From Hydra vulgaris (Eukaryota; Cnidaria; Hydrozoa; Anthoathecata; Hydridae), in NCBI RefSeq assembly GCF_038396675.1, contig NC_088934.1, positions 3,104,001-3,168,000 of the forward strand: a DNA stretch of 64,000 nt, written 5' to 3'. Within the stretch, counting starts at the first letter, position 1. Every line of letters begins with the position of its first letter. The translations under genes and the position numbers were made by a program. Positions 33,010-46,642 of the stretch are shown in pieces. Below the pieces are notes generated by a model. It searched no databases. It saw only the letters and a program-made list of their open reading frames with translations, and was not told the origin of the DNA.

Positions 33010-33840
33010 TAAATAAAACTGCAAAAAATAAAAAAAGTCAAGAAATTAATTATAGTAGTCCAAACTACTATAAATAATATATATGCATAATACAAACTAA
33101 AAATGTACATTTTTAAATGTATACTTTTTTAAATTGGATGAGCAAAGTTAACTAGAATAAATGTTTGAAAATTATGTTTTAAAAAACACGTTTAAAAAGT
33201 TCTTCATCTTGTTAATTAAAAATAAGCTATAGATATTTTATTTGAATTAATTTTTCATAACCATTTAGAAATATATATAGAGTGAACCTACAAATATCAA
33301 CTGATTTTCAAGGAATACAATGCCTTACAATGTAAAACAAGTAAGGGTTTTGGCTCAAGCAGGAAGTCTATTACTTCATAAAAAAGTTATTTTTATGTTT
33401 TCAAACATTTTCTGGTTGTTTTTTTTTTTAACTTTTTTTTTCCAAAAAAATGGTAAGCATAATAAAGAGTCTACCTAGAGTCAATATTGCAATAATTATT
33501 GATAGACAGCTGTTTTGTTTATGTTTACAATATTCATAGTATATTATAAACATAAATATAAACAGTGCAACATTATATACCCTTACATATATGTGATGTT
33601 ATACATATGAATTGGTGAGAAGAAGAACAGTACAAGTCCATTTTTTGTTATTTGCACTTCTTTTCATAATTTCATATAACTTATGTCGATCTCTCTATGT
33701 ACTAAAAAAATAATACTAGTTCATTTTCCTTTCATTATTTTTTTGCCATAAAGTAGATAGAGTAAATAGTTTATAAACTGTTTAAAACTTAAATATTATC
33801 TCGAAATGAAAATATTGGACGAGAACTGTTCTTCTTTTCA
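33010..33840. other. Intergenic stretch
   Basis: AT-rich with no recognisable gene. It precedes the Penelope-like terminal cluster. Confidence 0.4.
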
Positions 33841-33844
33841 CCGA

Positions 33845-34033
<189 letters not shown>

Positions 34034-34061
34034 TAGAAAATCACTTAACAAAATTTTTTTC

Positions 34062-34103
34062 CATTTGACACTGTGTTTCATCAACAAAGATTCATCAGAA
34101 ATA
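34062..34103 (-). ncRNA. Hammerhead ribozyme, minus-strand copy
   Basis: Reading the minus strand: stem I 5' side TATTT (34103-34099), CTGATGA (34098-34092), stem II ATC/GAT with a six-base loop, and GAAA. Stem III is three pairs with a CAG loop, the cleavage site is GTC, and the stem I 3' side is AAATG (34066-34062). One stem I pair is a U-G wobble; the plus copy has C-G there. All conserved core bases are present. Confidence 0.82.
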
Positions 34104-34127
34104 AATGATCAAATTAATATGATCATT

Positions 34128-34169
34128 CATTTCTGATGAATCTTTGTTGATGAAACACAGTGTCAAATG
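34128..34169 (+). ncRNA. Hammerhead ribozyme, plus-strand copy
   Basis: Stem I CATTT (34128-34132) pairs perfectly with AAATG (34165-34169). CUGAUGA is at 34133-34139. Stem II is ATC (34140-34142) with GAT (34149-34151) and loop TTTGTT. GAAA is at 34152-34155. Stem III is ACA/TGT with a CAG triloop at 34155-34163. The cleavage position is after C34164 (GUC). This is a type I hammerhead with minimal stem III, the form known from Penelope-like elements. Stem I can extend by a U-G and a U-A pair. Such short-stem motifs are thought to need dimers for efficient cleavage. Confidence 0.87.
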
Positions 34170-34200
34170 GAAAAAAATTTTGTTAAGTGATTTTCTACTA

Positions 34201-34778
<578 letters not shown>

Positions 34779-34903
34779 CCTGTGCCAGCAGCAATGCAGC
34801 TGTGTATAGATTAAACAGAACTTTTAATTAATTACTTCTTTTTTTTTAATCTTAACTATAGACCTTGTACTGCACTTGTTGTCTGAATCAAATAAATAAA
34901 TAA

Positions 34904-34910
<7 letters not shown>
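34779..34910 (+). repeat. Duplicated segment, copy 2
   Basis: Matches 34377-34508, including the T run and the (TAAA)n tail. High identity implies recent duplication or an assembly repeat. Confidence 0.85.
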
Positions 34911-35398
<488 letters not shown>

Positions 35399-35409
35399 CA
35401 TACGTATAA

Positions 35410-36485
35410 CATTGTGTATATGTATATATAACGTTGAATGTGTTATACTTTTGTCATAACATACTACTAACTTGACTAAGAAGGAAAAATAAATAATTTT
35501 ACTATTATCATAAATAAATATGTTACATGAAATTTTTAAATTCATCAAATTCTAGGTTGTTATATATCGTTAAAAAGAGCTTCATTTCAATATTCTAAAA
35601 GTGAAAAAATTTTCAAAATCGAACCACCCTACAAAAAGTTATGAGGTTTTAACTACCAATTTTTTGATAATAGGATTTGTTGAAGAAACTGTGGTCAAAA
35701 TAAAATTTTTATTAACTAAAACTATTATAACTTAATCAATTCTTATCCAAAAGTTTACATCTTGGTATCAAAAGATAGATCCAGGAGTACGGGCACATCC
35801 GGGGGCAAGAGGGGGCACAAAACCACTATCCATACCATAAAGACTGACAATATTTATAAAAGTGTTTTTTTTTAATGAAAATGTAAATTTTTATATACAA
35901 GATGTTTTGTAATTAGCTATCAGACCACAGTCAAATATAGAAGTTTCATTATTGTCTTTGGGTGGATGTAAGGGTGATGGTTTCAAACACCCTATTATCA
36001 AAAATGACTCTTTTTTTTATAAATATTTATCTTTATAATTAAAAAGAAACCTAGTATCAAATCAAAAATTATATTTTACTACTTTACAACATCAATAGCA
36101 GCGCACCCTTTGTTTCAAGGGGTGTAGATGGGGAAGGGGGCGTGTCATCGCTCTCCTCCCCCTTTTTTACAACCTAAAAAAATTTATATTTTTAATGAGA
36201 TTCGAAAAAATATTTAAATGTAATTAAAATAATAAACTTTAATATTTTATCTTTTACCAAAATTCAAAATACATCACATAATGCTTAGTGATAGTTATAG
36301 ATGGTTCCTCCTCTGACCTGAAAAAAATTTTAAAAACAAAAAATGTTTTAAAATATTATTTTAATTAGTTTACATCTTGGCTTTTAGTTAATGATTAAGA
36401 TATTAAATTCCATTAATGAAACTATATAATAATTATTGTTAACAATAGACATGACGTGAATGTAAACTAGACCCGTCTATCAAAG
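35410..36485. other. Intergenic stretch
   Basis: No recognisable gene or paired repeat. Confidence 0.4.
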
Positions 36486-36488
36486 AAA

Positions 36489-36771
36489 TTGCAAGTTCCA
36501 CTACTCACTTTATACTTTTGCAAGTTCCACTACTCGCTGTAGATTTTTTTTGTGCAAGTTCCACTACTCACTGTAATTTTTTTTGTGCAAGTTCCACGAC
36601 TTGCTTTAAACATTTTTTGCAAGTTCCACAACTCCGTGTACATATCTTTGCAAGTTCCACTACTCAATGTACATTTTTTTTTTGCAAGTTCCACTACTCG
36701 CTGTAAATTTTTTTGCAAGTTCCACTACTCGCTGTAAATTTTTTTTGCAAGTTCCACTACTTGTTGCACAC
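36489..36771. repeat. 32-bp tandem repeat, nine units
   Basis: Each unit contains TGCAAGTTCCACTACTCGCTG followed by a TAAATTTTTT spacer of variable length. Open frames run through on both strands because units lack stops, but they show no protein signature. The unit and spacer pattern is a minisatellite, not a CRISPR array, since spacers are low-complexity T runs. Confidence 0.93.
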
Positions 36772-36932
<161 letters not shown>

Positions 36933-36939
36933 CATACAT

Positions 36940-38285
36940 ACAATCAAAAAATAGTAAAATCATGTAGTAAGATAATAAAATGCATGTCCAATTATCAAAA
37001 AATAATGGCAACAAATTCACATAAGGAAAACATCAACTTACTGGAAACATCAATGAAAATAAAAACATCACTGGAAACATCAATGAAAATGAAAACATCA
37101 ACTACAATATCAGCAACTAGCTGGAACTTTTTCATATAATAATCAACAACTTCAGAATCATTTTCTTTTCTAGTCCAGTAAAAAATAGTAATAGCCTTTC
37201 TATGTTTTTTTTAAGTTTTTCTATTCTGCTATTGTGCAAGACTGTCATTGCTGTATAATATAATGTAATAAATATATATTATATAATAGTATATATTTAA
37301 TATATACTATAATATAGTATATATTAAATATATATTATACTATAAATATAATATACTATAAATAGTATATTAAATTTAATATACTATAAATATATTATAT
37401 GTCTATATATTTTTAGACAAATATTAGTATATTACTAATATATGATATACTCTAAATACATAAAAAAGCAATCTATTATATTATTATATGATATAAAGCT
37501 TTTTAAAAATGTAATAATATGATTGGACTGAGCAAAAAACATGTATTATTGATTTAATGTATAATAAATGTTATTTTTACATTGATTCTTTATAAATGTA
37601 ATATTAGTACTTATATCACAAAATCATTGTATAGAAAAATCACATAAATTTTTTAATAATTATTATTGGCTTATAAAAACGAATATTTAATAGCCTTCAG
37701 TATCCTCCCCTTCTCCCCCAAACAGAAGTCGGAAAAACAAAATTTAGGTACCAAAAGTGAGGGTAAAAATAGGGTATCTGCTAGTTAAAATAAATTCTTG
37801 AAATTTGGCATGTGCATAGAAAACGTATAAACTTAAAAAAAAGAATAAGATAGAAAAAAAAAGATAATATTTTCAACATTTACTAAGAACAAGAAGTACA
37901 ACACACTTTTTGATATCAATAAGTAACACTTTAACTTTCGTCAATATAATAAAAAAATACTCTTTAAAAAAGTTCAACTATTCTGCCTTTAAAAAAACTT
38001 CTAAGTTAATATAAAATTCTAAAAAAATATGCTACAAAACACCATACTGCTCAAACGCCAAGTTCTAAAAACATGGAACAGTTTTTTCGCACACAAATCG
38101 GCTCCGTAAAACGCGGGATTTGACATACCTATCATAAAGAATACTTTCTGATAAACTTTTATGTTTGCTACTATGTTCATTCGACTGCAACTAATTTTTA
38201 GAAATTTGATTTTGTTACTAGATTTATATAAAACCTACATTTAAAAGATTAAAAATTTTAAACTAAAAGTCAAAACTAGATTTAA
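36940..38285. other. Non-coding stretch
   Basis: AT-rich with dense short TATA palindromes at 37255-37450. There is also a small duplication of ACATCAATGAAAATRAAAAC at 37045-37100. No gene. Confidence 0.4.
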
Positions 38286-39819
38286 GGTGTGTCGCTGGAA
38301 TTTCGGTCAGCGAAAATTCTTATCCCGGACCAAATATTTCGTTGAAATTTTTGGTCCGGCCGGATCAATTTTTGCGATAATTTTGGTCCACTTTGAAAGA
38401 AAAGATCCGTGATAATATTTTACAAATTGCGCACAAATTTTGCAGTTTTGATATCGGACCATATTACGTAAAATTTTTGATCGGTGCGATAAAGTGTAAA
38501 ATAGTAAATTTGATATAAATTTTTTTTACAGGTTTTTGAAATCAATTATTCAAGAAAACAACGGTTAACCCATTTATAACCTTTCGTAACTAAAATTTAC
38601 TGACATGGATTTATGCTTTTTCACTCTCCCAGCATTTAATCATATTTGCATATCTTTGTACTTATAGATTTTGATGGCTTTGTCTAGTTGCATAAAATTT
38701 GCGTCTTGGACTAAATTTAGACTACACTATCATCATAGTATAGCAGAGCTTGATCTGATTTTTAAATTTGTCTGGAAAACCGTCAATATTCAGAACAAAC
38801 TATAATAGACTTAAAACCGAACCTTAGGGTACGTCGATGGTAACCATGGACAACTATGCTTTGATCCATGCACAAAGCATCCTCATTAATTCCATAGCTT
38901 TCCAGAATCAAAGCTCCTCATTGATTCCATAGATTTCCAGAATTTTGTAAAAGATATAAGGAAACTCTAAATATTATTTCGGAAAATGAATTTTAGTTTT
39001 AATATTTTTCTTTTTTCTGTTTAAAAAAATATATATATCTTTTCAGAAATGCATTATACAAAATATTATCCCTTTGAATAAAAAGTGCGTGCATAAAATG
39101 TTACACCAAGTAATAATTTTAACTAATGGGTCGATGAAAATTTTATTATATATACTTTGGGGACGGTTTAGAGAAAGTTAGGAAATCCTGCTCTGGGTGT
39201 ACCTAAAATGGTCTGGGTTGCCACTATTGAGAAAGTATTGAGAGAGTATTTTTTGGCGCGCTTTTCTCTGAAAGTTAAAGTATATGCTGCATGCCTAGTA
39301 TATGCTTCAGACATCTGAAAATGTCTGAAAATTTATGCTTAGCTTTAAAAAACTATTTTACTGTATAGTGACAAGTTCACTCATTAAAATTTTTTAATGT
39401 AGTTTAGGTTAGTGCAAACAAACAGAGGACTGACAACCTTTTTTTAATGACTGTTTTATAAGGAAACGCTAAGAAGTGCATATCACAAAGTCTTATTACA
39501 GACCTCTGCAAATATAATGCCAAAATCGTTGGGGAAGAGGGACCATTAACTCCCTAAATGGTACTATAAAAACGTTCATTGTACGGGCCTGATAATAGAT
39601 TATTTTACATATTGAAAAAATCAATTAGTCCGTAGGTCGATGCCTAATGTAAATTGTTAGCGTATTCTACAAAGTTATATAAGTGTTTTCTACTTATTTA
39701 AATGTAACAGGCCAAATAAAATTGTAAATATTTAATTCGTACTTGTGCGTGTTTTGTATAATTTAGGGTACTTTTAACGGCTGGAAAGATGTTTAAATAC
39801 GTATTTTTTAAGCGTATTA

Positions 39820-40190
39820 CAGGGTTCGTAGACAATTTTTCATTTAAAATTCCGTGACTTTTTTTAAAAATCGGTCAATTTTCCCTGACTATTTTTAACA
39901 CAGAACAACATTTAAAAAAGCCATCGGCTATATTCGGTATGTTATAAATGGACATTTTAGAATTGTCAAAACAAATAATTAGCATAAAAGCCTTATCGAT
40001 TCCGATGAGTTAACTGTATGGTATCAGCAAGAGAAAAAAACACCATAATTATAAAATAAGTCACTTTCTCTATCAAAATTCCCTGACTATCTAATTCAAT
40101 ATTATTAATTCCCTGACTATTTTAGGTTTCCCCTCACTTTTGCCAAAATGAACCAATTTTCCATGTTTTCCAGGTTCGCTACGAACCCTG
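39820..40190. mobile_element. 371-bp MITE nested in the Ginger element
   Basis: Ends CAGGGTTCGTAG and its reverse complement. TATTA flanks both sides (39815-39819, 40191-40195). Inside are repeated 'ttccctgacta' blocks. It has the same CAGGG start and 5-base duplication as the element at 27068-27213. Confidence 0.75.
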
Positions 40191-41100
40191 TATTAATTCG
40201 TATTGTAGGACTTTTATAGGACTAAATACGTAGACAACTTTTTTAGGACTAAATACGTATCTTTTAAACGTATTAATACGTATTATAGGACTTTTTATGT
40301 ATTATATACAAAACTTTTCTAGAAAAACTTCGTATATCATCGGCATACATCGGTATTTGCTTTTTTTTTGCCTTACATTTATTTTACTTAAGTATCCATA
40401 GGGTTTGTGATACGTAAGTAGACATGAATTGGACGTAAGCTTTGTTTTTAAATTTATAAGCCATATGCAATTATAAAATTTTTTATTTTTAGATTTTATT
40501 TCAAAGTTATTTCAATAACTGGTTATTGATTCAAATTCTTCATTCATCCATATTATCCATTTATTGTTCTACCAACTAATGTTTTTAGCTTAGCAAATAA
40601 ATGTACTTTAAAAAACACTTTGAAAAAACAAAGGAGATCTACTAATGGTAACCCCAAGATGTACATGTATGTACTACATTCGAATCACTTTGAAAACATT
40701 TTAAATCTAAAAATATATTAGGCAAATAATTAAAATAATATCATCATAAGTTAAAAAAAATCTCATTATTAACATCACAAGTACAATAAATTGAATAAAA
40801 AAGCATTAAACTGATCTGCAATGTTACCAGTTAACAAAGTATTTTTACCTTACTTATGTTAAATTTCTTTTCTTTAACTATTGGCTAATGATCAATATAG
40901 TAAATTTCAATGATCAATATATTAAAATTTACCAAATTAAAACCATATTTCAACAGGTAACCATATTTCAACAGTTCAATGAAATTTAAACAAAAGGTAA
41001 AACTAAAGAAAAAGAAATTTAATTAAAAGTAAAAAACATAATCATATTTTAAACATTTGAAACCTAAATAAATAAAAAATCATAATGTATGAAAAATAAT

Positions 41101-41130
41101 ATAATGGCAGTCTTAGAAGACTGCCATTAT
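41101..41130. repeat. Perfect 14-bp-arm hairpin
   Basis: ATAATGGCAGTCTT, two bases AG, then the exact reverse complement. Confidence 0.95.
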
Positions 41131-41346
41131 GAATATTTTGAAACTAGATTTGGAAACTTTGCTTTATTTAATTTTGAATAAAAATTAACATGTCTTGTTC
41201 TTGCAAAGCGTGAAACACATAGTTCATATGTCAATGAAAGAAGTAGTTATATATGACGTAGTGATAAGTAGTGATGTAGGCCTAAGACCGCAGCCCTGTT
41301 AAAATAAAAGATTACCATGGGTTGGTAACCAGGACTAGGAAAACTT

Positions 41347-41347
<1 letters not shown>

Positions 41348-41407
<60 letters not shown>
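41348..41407. repeat. Compound (TA)n(CA)n microsatellite
   Basis: About 12 TA units followed by about 19 CA units. Confidence 0.95.
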
Positions 41408-41412
<5 letters not shown>

Positions 41413-42207
41413 TTATAAATATGCTCATTTCCCTTAACTTATATCGCTTTGTTCTTTAACATACAACACATGCGCTGTCCATGAGAGTAGCAGGTTTCTT
41501 TTAGATACCTACCAAATCAAGAAACATTTAAAATTGAATCTTATTGATTGTTACTAAATATTCCAATCAGAAAACAGATTACATTTTAGTACCAATTGTA
41601 AATGAAAATCTGATAGCTGCAACTAAATCCGAGATCAAATACCCATTTACCACCAGAAAAAGCTATGCATCATCGTTACTATTTTGAAAAGTACAAACTT
41701 TTATCTCAATTCCTAAGTAACATATAAAAACTACACAACCAATTTTAAATTTTAAATAATTAGATATACCTGAGGTAGTTGAACTGTTCAAAAACTGAAC
41801 AAGAAAGTTATTTTTTTAAATTATGGTTGCCAGTGTTAACTTGATCATCGCTTAGATAAACTTTGATATTTCCCAGCAAATTTTCCAACATCAAACTAAA
41901 GAAATGAAAAAAGAAGCATAAAAAATAGGTGTTTATATTTGTAAACAAAATAAAATAAAAATTAATACAAAGTATATAATCCTTATAATCAACAAATATA
42001 ATCCTAACAATTGAAAATTAAAAAAATTATTAATTGAAGAGAACGAATTAAATAAATTAGGATATAAAATTTTACTTCATTTATTTATATATACTTTATA
42101 TATTTAATATATTTTATATGTACTTAACTTATTTATAACTTATTAAAATATAAAAATATTTCAATTTTAATAAATTTAAATAAAGTGATATAATAGATAA
42201 ATTTACT

Positions 42208-42460
42208 AACTACCCACTCTTCTTTCTGTTGGCACTCACACTAAAAAAGTAAAACTTATAACTCTCACTTGTTAACACTCTCACTAAAAAACTTTCAACT
42301 CTCACTTGTTGGCACTTTCACTAAAAAACTAAAACTTCTAACTCTCACTTGTTGGCACTCTCACTAAAAAACCTAAACTTTAACTCTCACTTGTTGGCAC
42401 TCTCACTAAAAAGCAAAACTTTTAGCTCTAACTTGTTGGCACTCTCACTATAAAATTAAT
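42208..42460. repeat. Tandem repeat of about 42 bp, six units
   Basis: Units contain AACTCTCACTTGTTGGCACT and TCACTAAAAAACTAAAACTT with small indels. Confidence 0.9.
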
Positions 42461-42776
42461 AAGAAGAAGAATTTTATTAATAAGAATTATTTTATCTCAA
42501 TCTATCTGGTATATTAATTCAAACCTTTCTATATTTAATCAAACCATAATAAAACTATTATATATGATAGTTTATATGTAAGTATAGTTACAGAGCAATA
42601 AGTATACTTATTCCTCTTTATAAGATTTTTTATAAGATTATTTAAGAAAAAATGGGTCTCTACTAAAAATAGGTTGCCAAACCAAAGTATAAACTGGTAA
42701 TTGATCAAGGCTGCTGTGCACTATCTGACAGACTATCTAACATAAAACACATACATAGCAAAGAACAACAACTTAT

Positions 42777-42897
<121 letters not shown>

Positions 42898-42964
42898 TAT
42901 TGTTGTTATATAACAAAATATGGTAATGTTAGACCAAAATAAAGTTATTTACAACCGCAACACC

Positions 42965-43112
42965 ATAAAAGATTATTGCATATCAATGTTTTTGGTGCTT
43001 CAACACATTCTATATGAAACCATTCCTTGCATAACCCACATTGTATCATTGGTTTTTCATTACTTGGCATTCTGCAATTGCAATATATATCTAAAAACTC
43101 AACCTTTGAAAT
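42965..43112 (-). pseudogene. PHD finger, C-terminus of Ginger protein
   Basis: The minus strand encodes YCNCRMPSNEKPMIQCGLC and then KEWFHIECV. This has the C-x-C, C-x2-C, H-x2-C spacing of a PHD zinc finger, usually a histone-tail reader. It follows the Ulp1-like domain in the same orientation. The last cysteine pair would lie beyond the legible part, towards the TA array. A targeting role for the transposon is possible but unproven. Confidence 0.65.
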
Positions 43113-43115
43113 TTG

Positions 43116-43665
43116 TTACATAACTCTCTGCAGCTTATATGGAAACTGTGTCAACTCTAATTTTTCAAATGACTTAAACAAATTTTTTCTCATATCTTCC
43201 TGTGTGTACTTTACAATGGATGGATCTCTGCCAAAGCAAAGTTCACAAGCATTTGGAAGTGCAAAAAGTCCACAGTCATCTGAACCTAACTGATACCGAA
43301 CATTTACATATTCAATTTTTAATTTTGTTAGTGTTAGAGCACAAAAGATCAGCAACTGTGTTCTTCAGCAACAATGTCAACTTATTATGCAAACTGTCAT
43401 AAACCCTAACAGTCCCCTGTGTACAGCCTAGTGTTGCTATAGTGATTCAATATATACCGTTGTAATTCAGACATTGAATAAACTCTTTATCTATTTGAAC
43501 CACTAAACTATTTGTGAGCTGTAAAATGGGATCTTGAAACCCTGATAAATGAGGAAAAGCATCTTTAAGCATTTGCATACCAGCATAAATGATTGTGTCA
43601 TTTAACCATCCACCACTCATCAAAACATTTTTATCATCTACTGAAAGTATTATTTTTCTAGTTTA
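43116..43665 (-). pseudogene. Ulp1-like cysteine protease domain of Ginger element
   Basis: Reading the minus strand in order: GGWLNDTIIYAGMQMLKDAF, then the NGIY-stop-ITIATLGC block, VRVYDSLHNKL, and RYQLGSDDCGLFALPNACEL with the nucleophile Cys. In this protease family (SUMO/Nedd8-type deconjugases) the order is His, Asp, Gln, Cys. Here the expected His-Trp is replaced by Tyr and a stop codon, while Asp, Gln and Cys remain. A frameshift lies near 43370. The domain is therefore dead in this copy. Confidence 0.75.
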
Positions 43666-43674
43666 AAAAAGACC

Positions 43675-44090
43675 ATAGAAATGGTCTCTTCTGTATATGC
43701 TTCTTCTTCAATAAGTTCTGCTAGAAAAGCTTTCTGCCTATTTACACATTCTATTTGGGTGGCAATGACTTTTGCATGCTACACGGAACTGTTTGCAACG
43801 GCATCGTTTTGTAGCACACCTATTTTTGCATGAACAAACCAAATTCATTTGATAGATTTCATCTTCTATTTTTACTTCTGAATGTGTATCATCAATAGTG
43901 GAACAATTTATATTTTCTTTGGAGCACTCATGAGCATAGTTTAATGCATCTACTGAAGGTGAGCCATTACCAGAGATACTTGTTTTTTGAGGAGTTTCAT
44001 TTAAATCCTCATAATTATCATTTCTTGGTTCATTTTCTGATATTAAGTCTGATGATTCAATAAAGACCAAGGGATCCGGAGAAATTACTT
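43675..44090 (-). pseudogene. Acidic linker and Cys-rich block of Ginger protein
   Basis: An acidic Ser/Asn-rich stretch (SSDLISENEPRNDNYEDL) is followed by CSCKNRCATKRCRCKQF and CKSHCHPNRMC. This is a dense cysteine cluster like the CXC-type zinc modules that bind DNA in other proteins. It sits between the integrase and the Ulp1-like region. Confidence 0.65.
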
Positions 44091-44099
44091 CAACATTAA

Positions 44100-44703
44100 A
44101 ACATTAATTATCAGAATTCTTCATCAGAAGAGCTATAATCAACCAAATGTTTTGCAATTTTGTAGAGTCTGAAGGTTCACAAATTTTGAGATGACTGCCA
44201 GTAGCACGAGTTATAACACCTTTATTATCTTGAAGTTTGTATACTCCATGAGATAGGCAACTAAGTAATTTATACGGGCCTACAAATCTATCATTTAATT
44301 TACCTCCTTTAGTTTTTTTCCGTCTATGATTTAATTTTAGTACTAATGAATTGACTTTATTGACTACAGGTTTCGTGTGCTTTTTATCATATTTTTTTTT
44401 TGCTTTACTTAAGCTTTTAAAATATTTTGTTCAGCTTCTTCCAAAACTAACTTATATTCACTTTGCGCCATGTTAGGCTCCTTTAATTTAAAATAATTTG
44501 AACTTAATTCTTCCAAAGATTCTGTCTGGAAATCTACATCAATTGGAAGATATGCTTGTGGACCATACACCAGTTAAAATGGTGTGAACTTTGTAGATCA
44601 TGACAAGATGTATTGTGTGTGCATGCACAGAAATACTAGAGGATACATATTTGACTAGCATATTCTGCAAAGTTTGATTAAATCGTTCATCAAGTCCATT
44701 AGC
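44100..44703 (-). pseudogene. Ginger integrase, third catalytic residue and C-terminal part
   Basis: It opens NGLDERFNQTLQNMLVKYVS, carrying the glutamate of the DDE triad. It continues to LVYGPQAYLPIDVDFQTES and a Lys-rich region with an internal stop. It is separated from the preceding piece by an AT-rich intron-like gap (44704-44830) whose ends are GTAAGT and TTAAG on the minus strand. Confidence 0.72.
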
Positions 44704-44831
44704 CTTAAATCAAAAAAAAAATTTTTTAAATGTTTTATAATTTAAATAATTTAAACTAATTGAATTAATTGACTAAATAACTTGAGATATTAATATCATA
44801 TTTCTTTATTAACCTATTTAAGAACTTTTTT

Positions 44832-45570
44832 AAATTTAACTTACTTGTGGGGGTGATATGGTGTTGTGAGCCTTTTCTTTATACCAAGCAATACATTAAG
44901 TGTATTATTAAGTTCATTACAAAATTCAGTCCCATTATCTAACAGCAAAACTCTTGGCACTCCCAACCTCATGAAAACCTGAATGATAAACTTATTATAA
45001 AAGTACTATATATACGCAAACCATGAAGTTACATAGATGCTAATATACATAACACATAAATCATAAGAACATAAGAATAGACATCTTGCGACTGTAACTG
45101 CCATTTTGTCTTTAGTGGGTATTACTTCAACCCACTTTGAAAAAAAGTCACTAATAGTTAAAATATATTTACAACCATCTTCACTAATTGGACTGAGTGG
45201 GCCAATAAAATTTATGCCAACCATATACTATGGAGCCTTCACCTTTATTGGGTGCGTCTCTGGTTTCCCACAGTTTAACTTTCTATTCATTCTCTGGCAT
45301 ACATCACATGATATAAGCTTAAACAGAATTTAGAATGGTATAGCAATACCTTATTATAATTATTAGGAAAAATCATAATTTGCTCATAATGCATAATGCA
45401 AAATCTGAATTACCAACTCATGGACATTTTTTACCATTCTGTGCCACATGAAACGCTCTTTTATCCTGCCCAATGTTCTTGTTTTACCCATATGGCCAGT
45501 AGGATGGACATGGCAAGCAACTAATACTTTTTTTCTTTCATCGTGATTTATGATGTATCACAGAAGCAGT
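44832..45570 (-). pseudogene. Ginger integrase: zinc-binding domain and catalytic core
   Basis: The HHCC domain is legible as CHVHPTGHMGKTRTLGRIKE and then SCDVCQRMNRKLNCGKPE. The core follows: VGINFIGPLSPISEDGCKYI, where relatives have Asp and this copy has Asn after GI. Next come ISDFFSKWVEVIPTKDKMA and, in the next piece, RVLLLDNGTEFCNELNN with the second Asp. A stop lies just before the core (KAP-stop-YMVGIN). The enzyme would cut and join element ends. The loss of the first Asp plus stops means it is inactive. Confidence 0.8.
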
Positions 45571-45905
45571 TTCTTTTAAAAAAACATCACATACAACTAT
45601 TTTACAAATAAATTATTTAACTTAACAAAATTATGTTGTGTTTTTAAAAGTTTAAAATTTTCAAAATATTTTTTGATTAACAAATTGTTTATTTGCTTTT
45701 CACTCATTCTTTCATAACCAAAATTTCAAAAACATATAAAATCCACCCATTAGGGGACGTAGTTGCTATAAATCAACTAAAATTCCATTGTACAGATTTT
45801 TCTTTAGAACCCTAGGGAACTGTTTATAAGGGTTAAAATCCATAAAATAATTAAAAGAGCTATTTTTTATCTTAAAAAGATATAAATAATTTAAATATTT
45901 CTTAC

Positions 45906-46143
45906 CTTCATTATTTTGCAATTTTTTAACAATACTTTCTACATTATTTTTTCCGATGGAATATGTGACATGTTTTGCTTTTATATTTGAAAGGTCACGA
46001 CCTGTTATTACTTTCCCAGTAATGTTTTTCAAATGACTTTGCAAAACCATCTTATTGCATCGCATCTTTAGTAGTTTGACTGCTTCATCAGAAGCAGATC
46101 CAGATAACTTTCTTTGATGAGGTAGATGAGAAAATGCTACTTA
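45906..46143 (-). pseudogene. Ginger-linked N-terminal gene, exon 3 remnant
   Basis: Encodes AFSHLPHQRKLSGSASDEAV then KLLKMRCNKMVLQSHLKN and GRDLSNIKAKHVTYSIGK, ending at a GTAAG donor (45905). The acceptor is damaged: AAG-TAG does not restore the frame. I do not recognise this helical stretch with confidence. It resembles the linker after the zinc domain in ZSWIM3/MULE-like proteins. Confidence 0.55.
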
Positions 46144-46252
46144 AAAAACAAAATAAAGTAAAGAAGCAATAACACTGTCAGTATTTGTTTATCTAAATTT
46201 TTTTATTCATCCTTATACTAAAATAAAAGAGAAAATATTTAAACAAAGTTAC

Positions 46253-46361
46253 CTCACTACATTGATGGTTATGATTCATATTTAAGGATGCAACTTTAAG
46301 GCAAGAACCTTCCTTTTCAACTGTCAATATTATTTCCACTGGACAATTCATTTTGAATGTA
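46253..46361 (-). pseudogene. Ginger-linked N-terminal gene, exon 2 (zinc domain half)
   Basis: 109 bases. The two spare bases of exon 1 join in frame to give TFKMNCPVEIILTVEKEGS and LKVASLNMNHNHQCSE. The C...C...H-x-H arrangement completes a WRKY-GCM1/FLYWCH-like zinc domain begun in exon 1. The donor on the minus strand is GTAACT. Confidence 0.65.
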
Positions 46362-46642
46362 CTTAATCATAAATTATTTTTTATTACAGTTACAAAAGTT
46401 CGTTGCAACAACACTTTCAACAATTTTTAACCTATTTTTCCAGTACATCATTAAAACTTAATGAACATGATATATAAACGAAAATGATCCTATCTTATTA
46501 CAAAACTTATAATATATTATAGTATAAATTAAAATATTATACTATAATATTTTAATTTATAAATATTTAGACCATGTATGGTATATATACACGTACACAT
46601 CAAGACTATACACAACAAACAGTAAAAGTTATTAAAACTCAC

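Noticed and set aside
32248-33012. Two plus-strand open frames
   Set aside because: They lie antisense to hldD and show no family features.
36489-36771. CRISPR-like array
   Set aside because: The unit is a repeat with T-rich degenerate spacers in animal DNA, with no cas genes; it is a minisatellite. The repeat at 42208-42460 was rejected for the same reason.
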